Assembly: GCA_900128395.1 (NCBI GenBank)
Contig: LT649406.1
Span: 1-28,132 of the forward strand
Reading direction: 5' to 3'
From: Stramenopiles sp. TOSAG23-2
Taxonomy: Eukaryota > Sar
DNA: 28,132 bases
This document shows, piece by piece, positions 1-8,118 of this stretch (positions are counted from its first letter, which is position 1; each line of letters opens with the position of its first letter). A program made the translations under genes and the position numbers. Under the pieces are notes generated by a model, which saw only the letters and a program-made list of their open reading frames with translations, had not been told where the DNA came from and did no database searches.

Positions 1-55
1 TTCTCTACGCTTTTGTTTCATTTGATCTGGTGATAAGACTATGTATGGTGTACGC
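1..55 (-). repeat. Inverted copy of 1831-1885
   Basis: The first 55 bases are the exact reverse complement of bases 1831-1885, which lie inside the CUE/Smr coding region. Identity stops abruptly after base 55 and runs off the left edge, so the copy may be longer. It lies downstream of COQ4 and cannot encode anything useful in this orientation. A foldback or chimeric join at a contig end is more likely than a true inverted duplication, because the copy is perfect and short. Confidence 0.9.
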
Positions 56-222
56 AGTGGCTGTATCCCCAATTATACAAACAGCGGTTTGAGTAAAAAA
101 TTTTAAAATGTTTTATTTTATCAGAAAAGATTAGAAGAAGAAGAAACATTATTTAAATTAAAAAATTACTCTTCTTTTTTCGTAAAACACACTAAAACAC
201 ACAACAGAAAAATATTTGTATA

Positions 223-1095
223 CTATGAAGAACTGACCATTGATTTATATTTTGGCATACTATCCATACCATTTTTACCTAATATATCATATTGTAATTC
301 TTTTAAATCATGTTCAAATAATTCTTCAAAATATATATTTATTAATAATTTCGATTTTTTTGCATTTGCAGTTGACCATAAGATATATTGACGTATAAAA
401 TGTTTTTCTTTCGCATCTGTTACACGTAATGGACCAAATAAAGCTGATAAAGTTGTCATTGGTAAATTTGTTTGCCCCATTTCAAACCATTTTAATGCAA
501 TTTCACCACATACATTTGGTGGTAATTCTAATATAACATGTGCGAAATCATGAATTTCACGATATCTTGTTATTACATATGCTAAATTATCATCATTTAT
601 ATATTTCACTTGAGGCCTATCGTCGGGATCAAATCCATGTATTTCTAAGAATTTGCCATATTTGTATCCAAACGTATTAACATTTAAATCTAATAGTTGT
701 TTCACGTCAATATTTTCTTGATTTACACGTGGTTTATTTTTTAATATTAATTTTCCAGTTTCATTTTCATTCATTTGTGTATACATTTTTTGTAATTGTA
801 ATTTACCAGTAGTTTCACCTAACGTTGCAATTAGATCTGCACGTGTTGGATCTCTCAACGCACCTATAGCTGAATTTGTTGCTAGTAATAAACGCTGCAA
901 CCCAGTGGTTTTGATTAGACGACGTGTACTGAAAAAATATTTTGTATGTGGTTGACAATAATATGGTGGTACAAAATATTGCTTATTAGACGAAAATGAA
1001 GCATTTACATTAAAAACGCATGTATTTAATACAACATGTTGTTGGGTTTTATGAAAATATTTGTTCAATAGTTGGATTTTCTTATACCTAAACAT
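223..1095 (-). CDS. COQ4: Ubiquinone biosynthesis protein COQ4 homologue
   Basis: This 290-residue protein matches the COQ4 family of the mitochondrial coenzyme Q biosynthesis complex, on the matrix side of the inner membrane. COQ4 is known as an organiser of the complex and has been linked to the C1 decarboxylation/hydroxylation step. The diagnostic metal-binding pattern HD-x2-H-x11-E is present as H182, D183, H186 and E198 (HDFAHVILELPPNVCGE). A conserved block before it (residues 62-105) includes a GALRDPTRADLIATLGE stretch. The first 60 residues are basic and rich in Ser, Asn and Tyr, as expected of a mitochondrial presequence. Length is normal for the family. The start is an ATG at 1093-1095 and no intron is needed. 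It is divergent from the CUE/Smr gene across 295 bp that must hold both promoters. Confidence 0.93.
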   Translation of the reverse strand: MFRYKKIQLLNKYFHKTQQHVVLNTCVFNVNASFSSNKQYFVPPYYCQPHTKYFFSTRRLIKTTGLQRLLLATNSAIGALRDPTRADLIATLGETTGKLQLQKMYTQMNENETGKLILKNKPRVNQENIDVKQLLDLNVNTFGYKYGKFLEIHGFDPDDRPQVKYINDDNLAYVITRYREIHDFAHVILELPPNVCGEIALKWFEMGQTNLPMTTLSALFGPLRVTDAKEKHFIRQYILWSTANAKKSKLLINIYFEELFEHDLKELQYDILGKNGMDSMPKYKSMVSSS

Positions 1096-1390
1096 GATTA
1101 TATATATTCTTTATTTTGTTCTTGTTGTTTGTATTTTGCTGAATATGATATAATTCTAAAGTTCTACTTTTTTTATTAGATATTAATTTGTATCTCTACA
1201 CCTCTCTGGCTCTCGCTGCCTATATATATACTACTTATAGCTTTATTAATAAATAATCATCATCAGTTTTTATATAAGTTCGTAGAACATAAACTAATAA
1301 CAAATATATAAACATACCTAGGTAATGTAGCTCTAGTAAATATGAGAACAACAATAATATACATACATATAAGAGGAACGATCAAAATCA
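1096..1390. promoter_or_regulatory. Divergent intergenic region between COQ4 and CUE/Smr gene
   Basis: The 295 bp separate two outward-facing start codons, so promoters for both genes should lie here. The stretch is strongly AT-rich with a short TA run near 1221-1232. I see no single convincing TATA or initiator motif and no open reading frame. The call rests on gene orientation only. Confidence 0.4.
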
Positions 1391-3585
1391 ATGGAGTTTA
1401 CGATTGTAAATAATACTACGAATGAAAGTTCAAAACAAGTTCATTACAATAACGATTACAATAAATTAATTGATATATTTAATAATAATAGTATATCGAA
1501 AAAGCAAATTGAAAAAATATATTTAGAATCTGGTAATAATTTTGAAAATTCATTAGAACAATTATTAGATATATCGTCTAAATTGGCATTGGTGAAGAGT
1601 GAAATTGATAAGGACAAAAACAACAAAGATAATACAACTAATTTAAAACAAGCGATAAATACAAATGAAGAAAAAGATGACAGTGTTTTCATGAGAAATA
1701 ATATATCGTCCTCCGTGTTAAACAGTGATAATAATAATGTAAGAAAGAAAAAGAAAAAAAAGAAAAAAAAGAAGAAAACAAATTCAAATCCACGTTATAT
1801 GAGAATTAATTCCCCGGAACGAGCCAAACAGCGTACACCATACATAGTCTTATCACCAGATCAAATGAAACAAAAGCGTAGAGAAGAACAATTAAAGCAA
1901 CTAGAAATAAAACGGTTGGAAGAAGTTGAACGTAAACGTAAAGAAGATGAAGATGCATTAGCAAGTGCATTAGCTGAGTTAACAAAGGATGAAGGTAATT
2001 TAATAGTATTATCAGAAGTTTTTCCTGATATTCCAATACGTGTATTAAAATCATTATTAAGACATTGTGATGGTAATGTTGATAAAACAATGGAACGTAT
2101 TATTACTATGTTTGAAGATGGTGTGTTTAATAATCATTCGAATTTAATTGTGAACAATGACAATAACAATTCTGTAGATACAAAGACAAATGCATTGGAT
2201 TTATTTGCTCCAGAAGAAGAAGAAGAAGAGGAGGAGGAGGGTGATGAATCACCTAGTAATAATATTAATCGACAAAAATATAAACAGGTCAAACATGCAA
2301 CTAGACAAAAAATTTCACCTAAATTAAAACGTATATGTAAATGTTTCCCAGATGCACATCCATTTTTTGTACATAGTTTATTAAAAAATTTTAATAATAA
2401 TATATTGGATGTAGAAGACGGCTTGAAAGCATTCAATTTTAAAAAAGTACACGATGATCCAGTAAAAATATTCAAGAAAAATAAAGCAAATGTTGTTAAT
2501 ACACGATTAAGTAAACGATTGGAAAAAATTAAAGTTGGAAAATTTCATAATAAAAATTATAATAATAGCACGATGATCCAGTAAAAATATTCAAGAAAAA
2601 TAAAGCAAATGTTGTTAATACACGATTAAGTAAACGATTGGAAAAAATTAAAGTTGGAAAATTTCATAATAAAAATTATAATAATAGTAGTAATAATAAT
2701 CATCAGACCATGTCATTTCGTGATACATTAGTAAAAGGTGGAGGTGGTATTGTTATTAATAGTGGTAAGAAGAAGAAGAAGAAGATATCTCCCATCACCA
2801 ATGCTTTAAATGATAAATTAAAACAAATAGATAATAACACTGAAACAAATCATCATCATCATCATCATAATAATAATGATGATATATTATTAACAAATTT
2901 AGATGGTGGATTTACTATAGTTAAAAATAAAAAGAAAAATAGACGAGATAAACAAGTATCAAATACTGCAAGCAATAATGATGGAATGGAACAAGTGCAA
3001 AGTAAAAATAAACACAATTGGTTGTATGCACGCGCAATGATGTTGTCGAAATTTCAAAAAGCTGCAAGTATTTATAAAAGTAATCCAGCAAGAGCACGTA
3101 TGTTGGCAGATGAAGGTGAACAATATCGTTTTATGGCATTACAATATCGTATCGAAGAAGCGGATAGAATATTTTATGAAAATAACAATGAATTGTTTCA
3201 ATTAAATAAAAATCATTTAGCAACTTATATTAAAGAACCACCAGTAACTAAAATCAATTCAGGGGCAAATATTACTCCAATACAAATTGATTTACATGGT
3301 TTGCATGTAACAGAAGGTATATATCAAGTGAAATGTGCTATTGAAATGTGCGAAGAACATGCAGCTGCATCAACTCAAATTATTTGTAGTAGTTCAAGTA
3401 AAAGAAAAAATAAATACACACAAAAATTAATTATTGTTACAGGACATGGTGAAAATAGAAATAATAAACCATTAACCAATACACCATCACGTAGTGGTAA
3501 ATTGTATAAAAATGTACGTCAATTTTTAAAACGAAAAGGAATGAACTTTGTTGAACAAAAAGGGAGTTTTGAAGTGTTGATGTGA
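1391..3585 (+). CDS. CUE/DUF1771/Smr-domain protein, Cue2/N4BP2-like, carrying a 119-bp inserted duplicate
   Basis: The gene is open from the ATG at 1391 to 2584, then the frame is lost where bases 2450-2568 are repeated at 2569-2687. Ignoring one copy gives one 691-residue protein ending at 3585. It has three CUE/UBA-like helical modules (about residues 24-62, 205-240 and 311-345, the last two with FPD motifs). A lysine run lies near residue 120 and an acidic run near 280. A DUF1771 segment (about 509-565) precedes a C-terminal Smr nuclease fold with DLHG (594-597) and TGHG (644-647). Yeast Cue2, worm NONU-1 and mammalian N4BP2 share CUE plus Smr and cleave mRNA at collided ribosomes in no-go decay. 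Plant CID proteins share CUE-Smr too. The role here is inferred from architecture. Both the DxH and TGxG motifs of active Smr domains are kept. Confidence 0.85.
2450..2687 (+). repeat. 119-bp head-to-tail duplication inside CUE/Smr CDS
   Basis: Copy 1 is 2450-2568 and copy 2 is 2569-2687, with no mismatch seen. The length is not a multiple of three, so the frame breaks, and a premature stop follows at 2582-2584. Removing one copy restores the frame exactly. The unit contains no AGGT, so it cannot be removed as a GT-AG intron of exactly one unit. Confidence 0.95.
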
Positions 3586-3711
3586 GTGTGTGCGCGTATT
3601 TTCATTTAAAAAAGAATATTACCAAGGAATGAACTTTGTTGAACAAAAAGGGAGTTTTGAAGTGTTGATGTGAGTGTGTGCGCGTATTTTCATTTAAAAA
3701 AGAATATTACC
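3536..3711 (+). repeat. 88-bp head-to-tail duplication over the CUE/Smr stop codon
   Basis: Copy 1 is 3536-3623 and copy 2 is 3624-3711. The unit covers the last codons, the TGA stop at 3583-3585 and about 38 bp of 3' flank. The first copy already ends the protein, so the second is a non-coding echo of the C-terminus. It is the shortest of the thirteen similar duplications. Confidence 0.95.
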
Positions 3712-3893
3712 CGTGTGGTGTGTGTTTTTCGTACCAGCGTACGTAAAAATTATGATAACAAAATTTTCGTTAGCATTTAATATTACCTGGTACTGTATTA
3801 ACTCAAGAAGTATGCCAGAGTATGCTCTGTGCTCTGTGGTATGCTGGCTATTTTTGCATTTTTACCTATCAAACAATACGGTTTTTACTTTAA

Positions 3894-3925
3894 CTTTGTA
3901 CTTAATATGCAGCTACACAGTACAG
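3894..3925 (+). repeat. Dispersed repeat end, copy 1
   Basis: These 32 bases recur at 9907-9938 with a single difference (ACACAG against ACGCAG). The two copies lie in unrelated intergenic regions about 6 kb apart in the same orientation. Beyond the shared block the sequences diverge, but both regions end in a similar AAATAAATAT block (about 4525 and 10058), which suggests two versions of one element, the second internally deleted. Confidence 0.7.
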
Positions 3926-4331
3926 TCTACAAACTGTGCGCCCTCGTCGATATTCACAAAACCTTAATTGTTCTGTGCTGTGTCCCCTACCTCCAACTTT
4001 CGGGCTCTCACGCTATTAGCATCCTATTACGCTTACCAGCTAAGCTCCTAAAACAGGTAAAATAAGTACAAAAATATGTCGTAGCATTCACCACATCGGT
4101 TTGCCTATCATATAGTACCGATTAAAAATATCCGCAACTAGTTCATTAGCAGTCACACAGTATCGAGCTTTTTTCTATTCGGACCGATACATCTAAACAA
4201 ATCGATTTGTATCTACCATAGCAATAGTATTAAAAACAAAAACCCGAATCGGTAAAAAAGAATCCGCCTTCGATAAGATTATTCCGCCGCCCAAGTAAGC
4301 ATATTACCTAGAGTCAAGACACCTGCGGCCT

Positions 4332-4420
4332 ATGTGCGCGTGCGATGCTACACGCCTGCTAGGTTTTCTAATTTTGTGAAGGATTTTTTAGCAGGGGCGT
4401 ATCATTGTACGCGCAAGGAG
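4332..4420. repeat. Imperfect hairpin element with CCTGCTA/TAGCAGG core, copy 1
   Basis: The core stem is CCTGCTA (4355-4361) against TAGCAGG (4389-4395) around a 27-nt loop. The arms extend outward with mismatches: TGCGCGT on the left pairs with ACGCGCA on the right. The core and loop resemble, in opposite orientation, the element at 7816-7926. A miniature foldback transposon is possible. No flanking target-site duplication was resolved. Confidence 0.6.
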
Positions 4421-4626
4421 TCTAAGCACGTTTATGTTTAATTTTCTGAATGGTGTGGCAATGCTATGGTTTGATGTCTGAAGCGTACAGGGGCATACCA
4501 TTAAACGAGGAAAGTGGCTGGAAGAAATAAATATCTAATAATAAAAAAGTGGGCCAGGTGGGAGGGTGGGTGTTGGTTTACAGTGTTTTAAATAATAACA
4601 ACAATACAATATATATATATATATAG

Positions 4627-4788
4627 TTACGCAAGGAACAACTTGACCAGCAAAAACAGAAACGTCAAAACAAACAAAGAAAAGCGAAAGAAGAATTAAA
4701 ACCATCAACGAATAGTTATAAATTTTACTGCGGTGTTGAACATTCAAGTGCGCGGTATTTTAAAAAAGTAAGAGGATATTTAGAATAG
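4627..4788 (+). other. Exon-like coding fragment without a start codon
   Basis: Directly after a TA-rich tract ending in TAG, a frame runs for 53 codons to a TAG at 4786-4788. It begins with a charged helical stretch (KEQLDQQKQKRQ, then RKAKEELK) and ends with FYCGVEHSSARYFKK. There is no in-frame ATG and the codon just upstream of 4627 is a stop. It could be a 3'-terminal exon with an acceptor AG at 4625-4626, or the tail of a decayed gene. I do not recognise the family, and no matching upstream exon is visible. Confidence 0.3.
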
Positions 4789-4838
4789 TTTTGATCGAGA
4801 CGAGCAAATATTTTTTCACTCACAATATATATTGTAAC

Positions 4839-5360
4839 ATGCCTTTATACAAATATGCACCCGTAGTAGTAGTAACTGCTTTGCTTTTTTTAAGCACTTT
4901 CGATTCTTGCGATGCAGGAGACATACGATTGAACAAGAAAAGCGCGTGTAAGAGGTCAACTCAGTATGAAGGAGAGGAGGAATGGCAAACATTTTTAAAA
5001 AATAATGGTTTCAATAACGGGAATTTTGCATCGCCGTTTAAGGGCTTCCGCGAATCATGTTTTGGGACAAAAAAAGGACAAATGAAATATAAAAAGGGCA
5101 CCTTCTCTTGGCCTTGTCGGGGCGAAGTCCAGGACGCTGTTGAAAAAGTCAAAAAAACTGGTGAAGAAAAGAACTGTGAATACACACACAACAATGGTAA
5201 GACCATGAAACTCCGTATTTTCAAGGAAAACCAAAAGGCTAAGTTCAATGTTCAAGTGACAAGCCAAGATGGAACAAAGAAGCTTGATGTCCCTTTCAGA
5301 GACGTAAGGGCAAGTGCGAGGAGAAGGAGATTATTGAAGGGAAGTGCAAGTGCATGCTAA
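4839..5360 (+). CDS. Small secreted cysteine-containing protein, unknown function
   Basis: I take the ATG at 4839, giving 173 residues; the open frame extends upstream only through a TTG. The N-terminus has a lysine followed by a hydrophobic core (VVVVTALLFL) and a Cys-Asp-Ala-Gly cleavage region, a convincing signal peptide of about 26 residues. The mature part is lysine-rich with five cysteines, enough for two disulphides. Near the C-terminus lies an arginine run followed by two leucines (ARRRRLLKG), then a short tail ending in Cys. A similar RRRLL run occurs in the large secreted lipase of this window, so a shared proprotein-processing site (RxxL or dibasic) is plausible. No family was recognised. 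It is convergent with the LRR gene, about 200 bp between stop codons. Confidence 0.75.
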   Translation: MPLYKYAPVVVVTALLFLSTFDSCDAGDIRLNKKSACKRSTQYEGEEEWQTFLKNNGFNNGNFASPFKGFRESCFGTKKGQMKYKKGTFSWPCRGEVQDAVEKVKKTGEEKNCEYTHNNGKTMKLRIFKENQKAKFNVQVTSQDGTKKLDVPFRDVRASARRRRLLKGSASAC

Positions 5361-5563
5361 CTTCGCGAGTGAAAAGTTCCAAATTAGGACTATAAGTTAA
5401 TACAATTAGGACTATATGTTAATAACTTGTATCGTATATACGTATATATATATGTACTTGATATATATATTTTCATGCACAATTTTTTTTTTATTTTCAT
5501 CATTCCTCAGCTCGGTTCTCGTCCCTTCAGCTGCATTTATGTGCTCTTCGCACAGTCGTTCCC

Positions 5564-7516
5564 CTATTCCGCTTGAACGCAAACCCCGTTTTGATATCCA
5601 CATTCTTTTGAATTACATTCTCTTAAACATGTTTTTACCGTAGATAGATATCTATTTTGGCAATAATTGGAACATTGTGGTGTACAGCCTGCGTCCGGTA
5701 CTTTTGTCAGTATCGCTTGGACATCTTTCTCGTCATCTAACCATCCGTTCGAACATATTGGGTTATTATGAAGGTAGATATAGATAAGGGACTTTTCCAA
5801 TGCTAGAATTGATGGTGTTGGTAAATTTGTAATGTTATTATTGCGCAAATCAATTGAAAAAAGCTTTTTCAGAACCCTTATTTCTCTTGGAACATTCGAG
5901 ATGGAATTCTTATTAAGTCCTAACTCTTTTAAACTAGTTGCGTATTGAATATCACGTGGTATTTCCTTGAGATGATTCCCGTCAAGATACACTGTATTCA
6001 ACATGGTGGTAACTTTTGTTTGAGAATTCACAAACGTTGCAGCTGGTAACCTAGACAAGCTATTGTTGCTCATGAAAAGAAGTTGTAACGTTTGGGCGTT
6101 TCGTATCACAGGAGAAATCTCAGTAATGTTATTGTTATCTAGCTCCAGCGAATGTAGAAACGGATTTCCCCACAGGCTATCAGGCACACTTGTCAAGTTG
6201 TTGTTTGACAGTACAACCTTCTGCAATTGCTTGCTCATTCCAAAATTATATGGTATTTTTGTTAGCATGTTGTAACTGAAATCGGCCAAGGTTAATTTTG
6301 GAAAGGCATTGATAAACTCGCCAAATACGTATTGCAGTGGCCCGTGACTGATTTTCAAATGTTTTAACGCGGACATCTGTTTTATATCTTTTTCTGGCAA
6401 TCTCGTGTAATTGTGTTCTAGAACGGTCAGCACAGCACAATTACATGTTGGATGGAAAATATTTCCACAAAATGGCGTTTTTACTTTGCAACTGTTCCAC
6501 AGTACTTGCTCGCACTCGGTGGCATGCGTTGCTAATTGCAAAACGCCTGCAACGGCAAAGAAAATACCAAATAATATTTTGGTAACGCCGGCTCCTACAT
6601 GTACAAAAGACGGCACACTTGCTTCTTGCTGCTGTACCATCGTAAAATGAGAAGCATTGCGAAATATGCTACTCCTTCGTCTTTCCCTGTGTCGGGCACA
6701 TTGAGTCTGCGATTTTAAGGCTTCCTTTGCTGAGCGTGACCGTATTATTTCTTCAAACATTGTGCTTAATTTTAGCATCAACATCAAAGCTGGAAAAATG
6801 GTAATACTTAGCATCTCTTCTATGGCTATAGGGACATTGTATCCAAAATATATTATGCATATAGGCGCAAAAGTAGTAAAGAAATCTACAAATGAATCAA
6901 TTTTGTATTGTCTATCTCTCCCTTCAATTGTGGTTGTTCGGACCATAAATTGAGCGGAGTGCAAGCAGTCAATAGCAAGAAACATGCATAGAAGTGTGGA
7001 AAATTCAACTGGCATGGAGCACAAATAAACTTGAACTAGGTTGTGCAATTGAACCACAGACTCCAAGAGTTCGGTAGCGTACAGCTTCCATAAGTAATAC
7101 GGCCCAAATATTTGAAAATCGTCTTTTATGGCTATTATCTGTCTATAGCATGTCATTCGATTTCTATCGTCGGTCGTATCGTCTGTGAACTGTTTAGCTT
7201 GCCTCTTCCACTTCCTGGCCACCAAGAAGAGCTTGAAATTGTATATGCCACACATTGATGGAAATATCCATACGTATTTTCTGCCAAAGTTCCTACCTAT
7301 CCAGCGCGTATATAGGTATGTAATATATAAAAATAAACCACTTATTGCAAACATACAACACAGTACCAACACGCCGTCCCAACCGACGTGAGTGCAAAAA
7401 GTGATATTGATATCTTCGATCAGCTGCTCTTGGTTATTTTTTTCCGGCGGTGATTTTTTATCTACCCCCGTTAGCTCCACCTCGTTCAGGTCGGCTGGTT
7501 TATCCGGCACCTTCAT
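5564..7516 (-). CDS. Multi-span membrane protein with leucine-rich repeats and a Lin12/Notch-like C-terminus
   Basis: This 650-residue protein starts at the ATG at 7514-7516. Residues 1-45 are hydrophilic. Hydrophobic spans lie near 48-70, 172-190, 213-232, 240-260 and 312-332. A basic loop (about 270-290, RHRERRRSS) lies before the last span. After it comes a short cysteine cluster (ECEQ...CGNIFHPTCNC), then about eight leucine-rich repeats (about 380-600) of the LxxLxLxxNxL type with intact NNN turns. The end is a cysteine-rich module (CTPQCSNYC...CNSKECGYQNGVC) resembling a Lin12/Notch repeat. An odd number of spans would put the LRR on the opposite face from the N-terminus, probably outside. 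Many oomycete surface proteins combine membrane spans, LRR and Notch-like repeats. A ligand-sensing role is inference. Codon use looks less AT-skewed than in the neighbouring sialidase gene. Confidence 0.8.
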   Translation of the reverse strand: MKVPDKPADLNEVELTGVDKKSPPEKNNQEQLIEDINITFCTHVGWDGVLVLCCMFAISGLFLYITYLYTRWIGRNFGRKYVWIFPSMCGIYNFKLFLVARKWKRQAKQFTDDTTDDRNRMTCYRQIIAIKDDFQIFGPYYLWKLYATELLESVVQLHNLVQVYLCSMPVEFSTLLCMFLAIDCLHSAQFMVRTTTIEGRDRQYKIDSFVDFFTTFAPICIIYFGYNVPIAIEEMLSITIFPALMLMLKLSTMFEEIIRSRSAKEALKSQTQCARHRERRRSSIFRNASHFTMVQQQEASVPSFVHVGAGVTKILFGIFFAVAGVLQLATHATECEQVLWNSCKVKTPFCGNIFHPTCNCAVLTVLEHNYTRLPEKDIKQMSALKHLKISHGPLQYVFGEFINAFPKLTLADFSYNMLTKIPYNFGMSKQLQKVVLSNNNLTSVPDSLWGNPFLHSLELDNNNITEISPVIRNAQTLQLLFMSNNSLSRLPAATFVNSQTKVTTMLNTVYLDGNHLKEIPRDIQYATSLKELGLNKNSISNVPREIRVLKKLFSIDLRNNNITNLPTPSILALEKSLIYIYLHNNPICSNGWLDDEKDVQAILTKVPDAGCTPQCSNYCQNRYLSTVKTCLRECNSKECGYQNGVCVQAE

Positions 7517-8118
7517 GGAAAAAGATAATGGTTGGTGAGTTTCTCCGGCTGCTTGATGGTTTTCTTATACGGTTGGAAAAATGTTACGGTACGTCTAGCG
7601 ATTGGGTTGGTGTGTGTGTTGCGGAAGAATATATTGTTGTGTATTATTCATAAATAAAAATAATATTTTATAAAAATAATATAAAAATAGATTAAATTAT
7701 TATTATTTATAATATTCTCAATTCATTTTTATATTACACCACTTTGGTAGGCACCTCGTTAGTATGCATTATCCGTAGTGTATAGAAAATAAAATGGTTC
7801 GAAAAAATTCTCCAGATGTGTTAGAGCATTTGCTCGTCTAATGGTGGATGCCTGCTAGAAATCCTAAATGAAAATTAGAAAATTTAGCAGGTTCATACCA
7901 CAAGACGAGCAACCACTGGAGACACATTATTTGAAACCCAGCCAGCCAGCATTTATTATTTTTTGTGCACCGGAATAGATATATATAATATTATACCACA
8001 GAATGCAGAGTGTGCAACAACAACATCAAAAATAATAATAAAAAAAAGAAGATCATCATACCAATCAAAAACATAACCTTAACCTACATTGCAATACAAT
8101 ACAATAATAGTAATCACA
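7517..8118. other. Divergent intergenic region with a long imperfect hairpin
   Basis: The 602 bp separate the LRR gene start from the sialidase start, so promoters of both should lie here. Bases 7648-7735 are almost pure A and T. The distinctive content is the foldback at 7816-7926. Short open frames here lack family features and I reject them. Confidence 0.5.
7816..7926. repeat. Long imperfect hairpin element with CCTGCTA/TAGCAGG core, copy 2
   Basis: The inner stem CCTGCTA (7851-7857) pairs with TAGCAGG (7885-7891) across a 27-nt loop. The outer stem TTGCTCGTCT (7830-7839) pairs with AGACGAGCAA (7903-7912), and ATGTGT (7816-7821) with ACACAT (7922-7927). Core and loop match the reverse complement of the 4332-4420 element closely, including a shared AAATTAGAAAA block. 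This fits a small dispersed foldback or MITE-like family, or a conserved structured element. Confidence 0.7.

Larger units (their letters stand above)
3712..4626. other. Gene-poor intergenic stretch with dispersed-repeat material
   Basis: Between the CUE/Smr 3' flank and an exon-like fragment I see no convincing gene. Short open frames near 3713-4065 lack any recognisable family and look fortuitous. Base composition is visibly richer in G and C than neighbouring intergenic DNA. The stretch holds one end of a dispersed repeat (3894-3925, shared with 9907-9938), a hairpin element (about 4332-4420) and the likely other end of the repeat near 4501-4535. A TA run at about 4610-4625 closes it. Confidence 0.6.

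Noticed and set aside
1456-2475. Minus-strand open frames opposite the CUE/Smr gene
   Set aside because: They are antisense shadows. Poly-Ser and Leu-rich products reflect the acidic and lysine runs on the coding strand.
3713-4065. Overlapping open frames of 78-84 codons after the CUE/Smr gene
   Set aside because: They start at the edge of a duplication, lack family features and overlap a dispersed-repeat end.
4535-4747. Minus-strand 70-codon frame with a hydrophobic segment
   Set aside because: It is antisense to the exon-like fragment and its hydrophobic stretch is partly encoded by the TA microsatellite.
7797-7804. Possible tRNA T-loop (GGTTCGAA)
   Set aside because: No acceptor, D or anticodon stems can be arranged around it.
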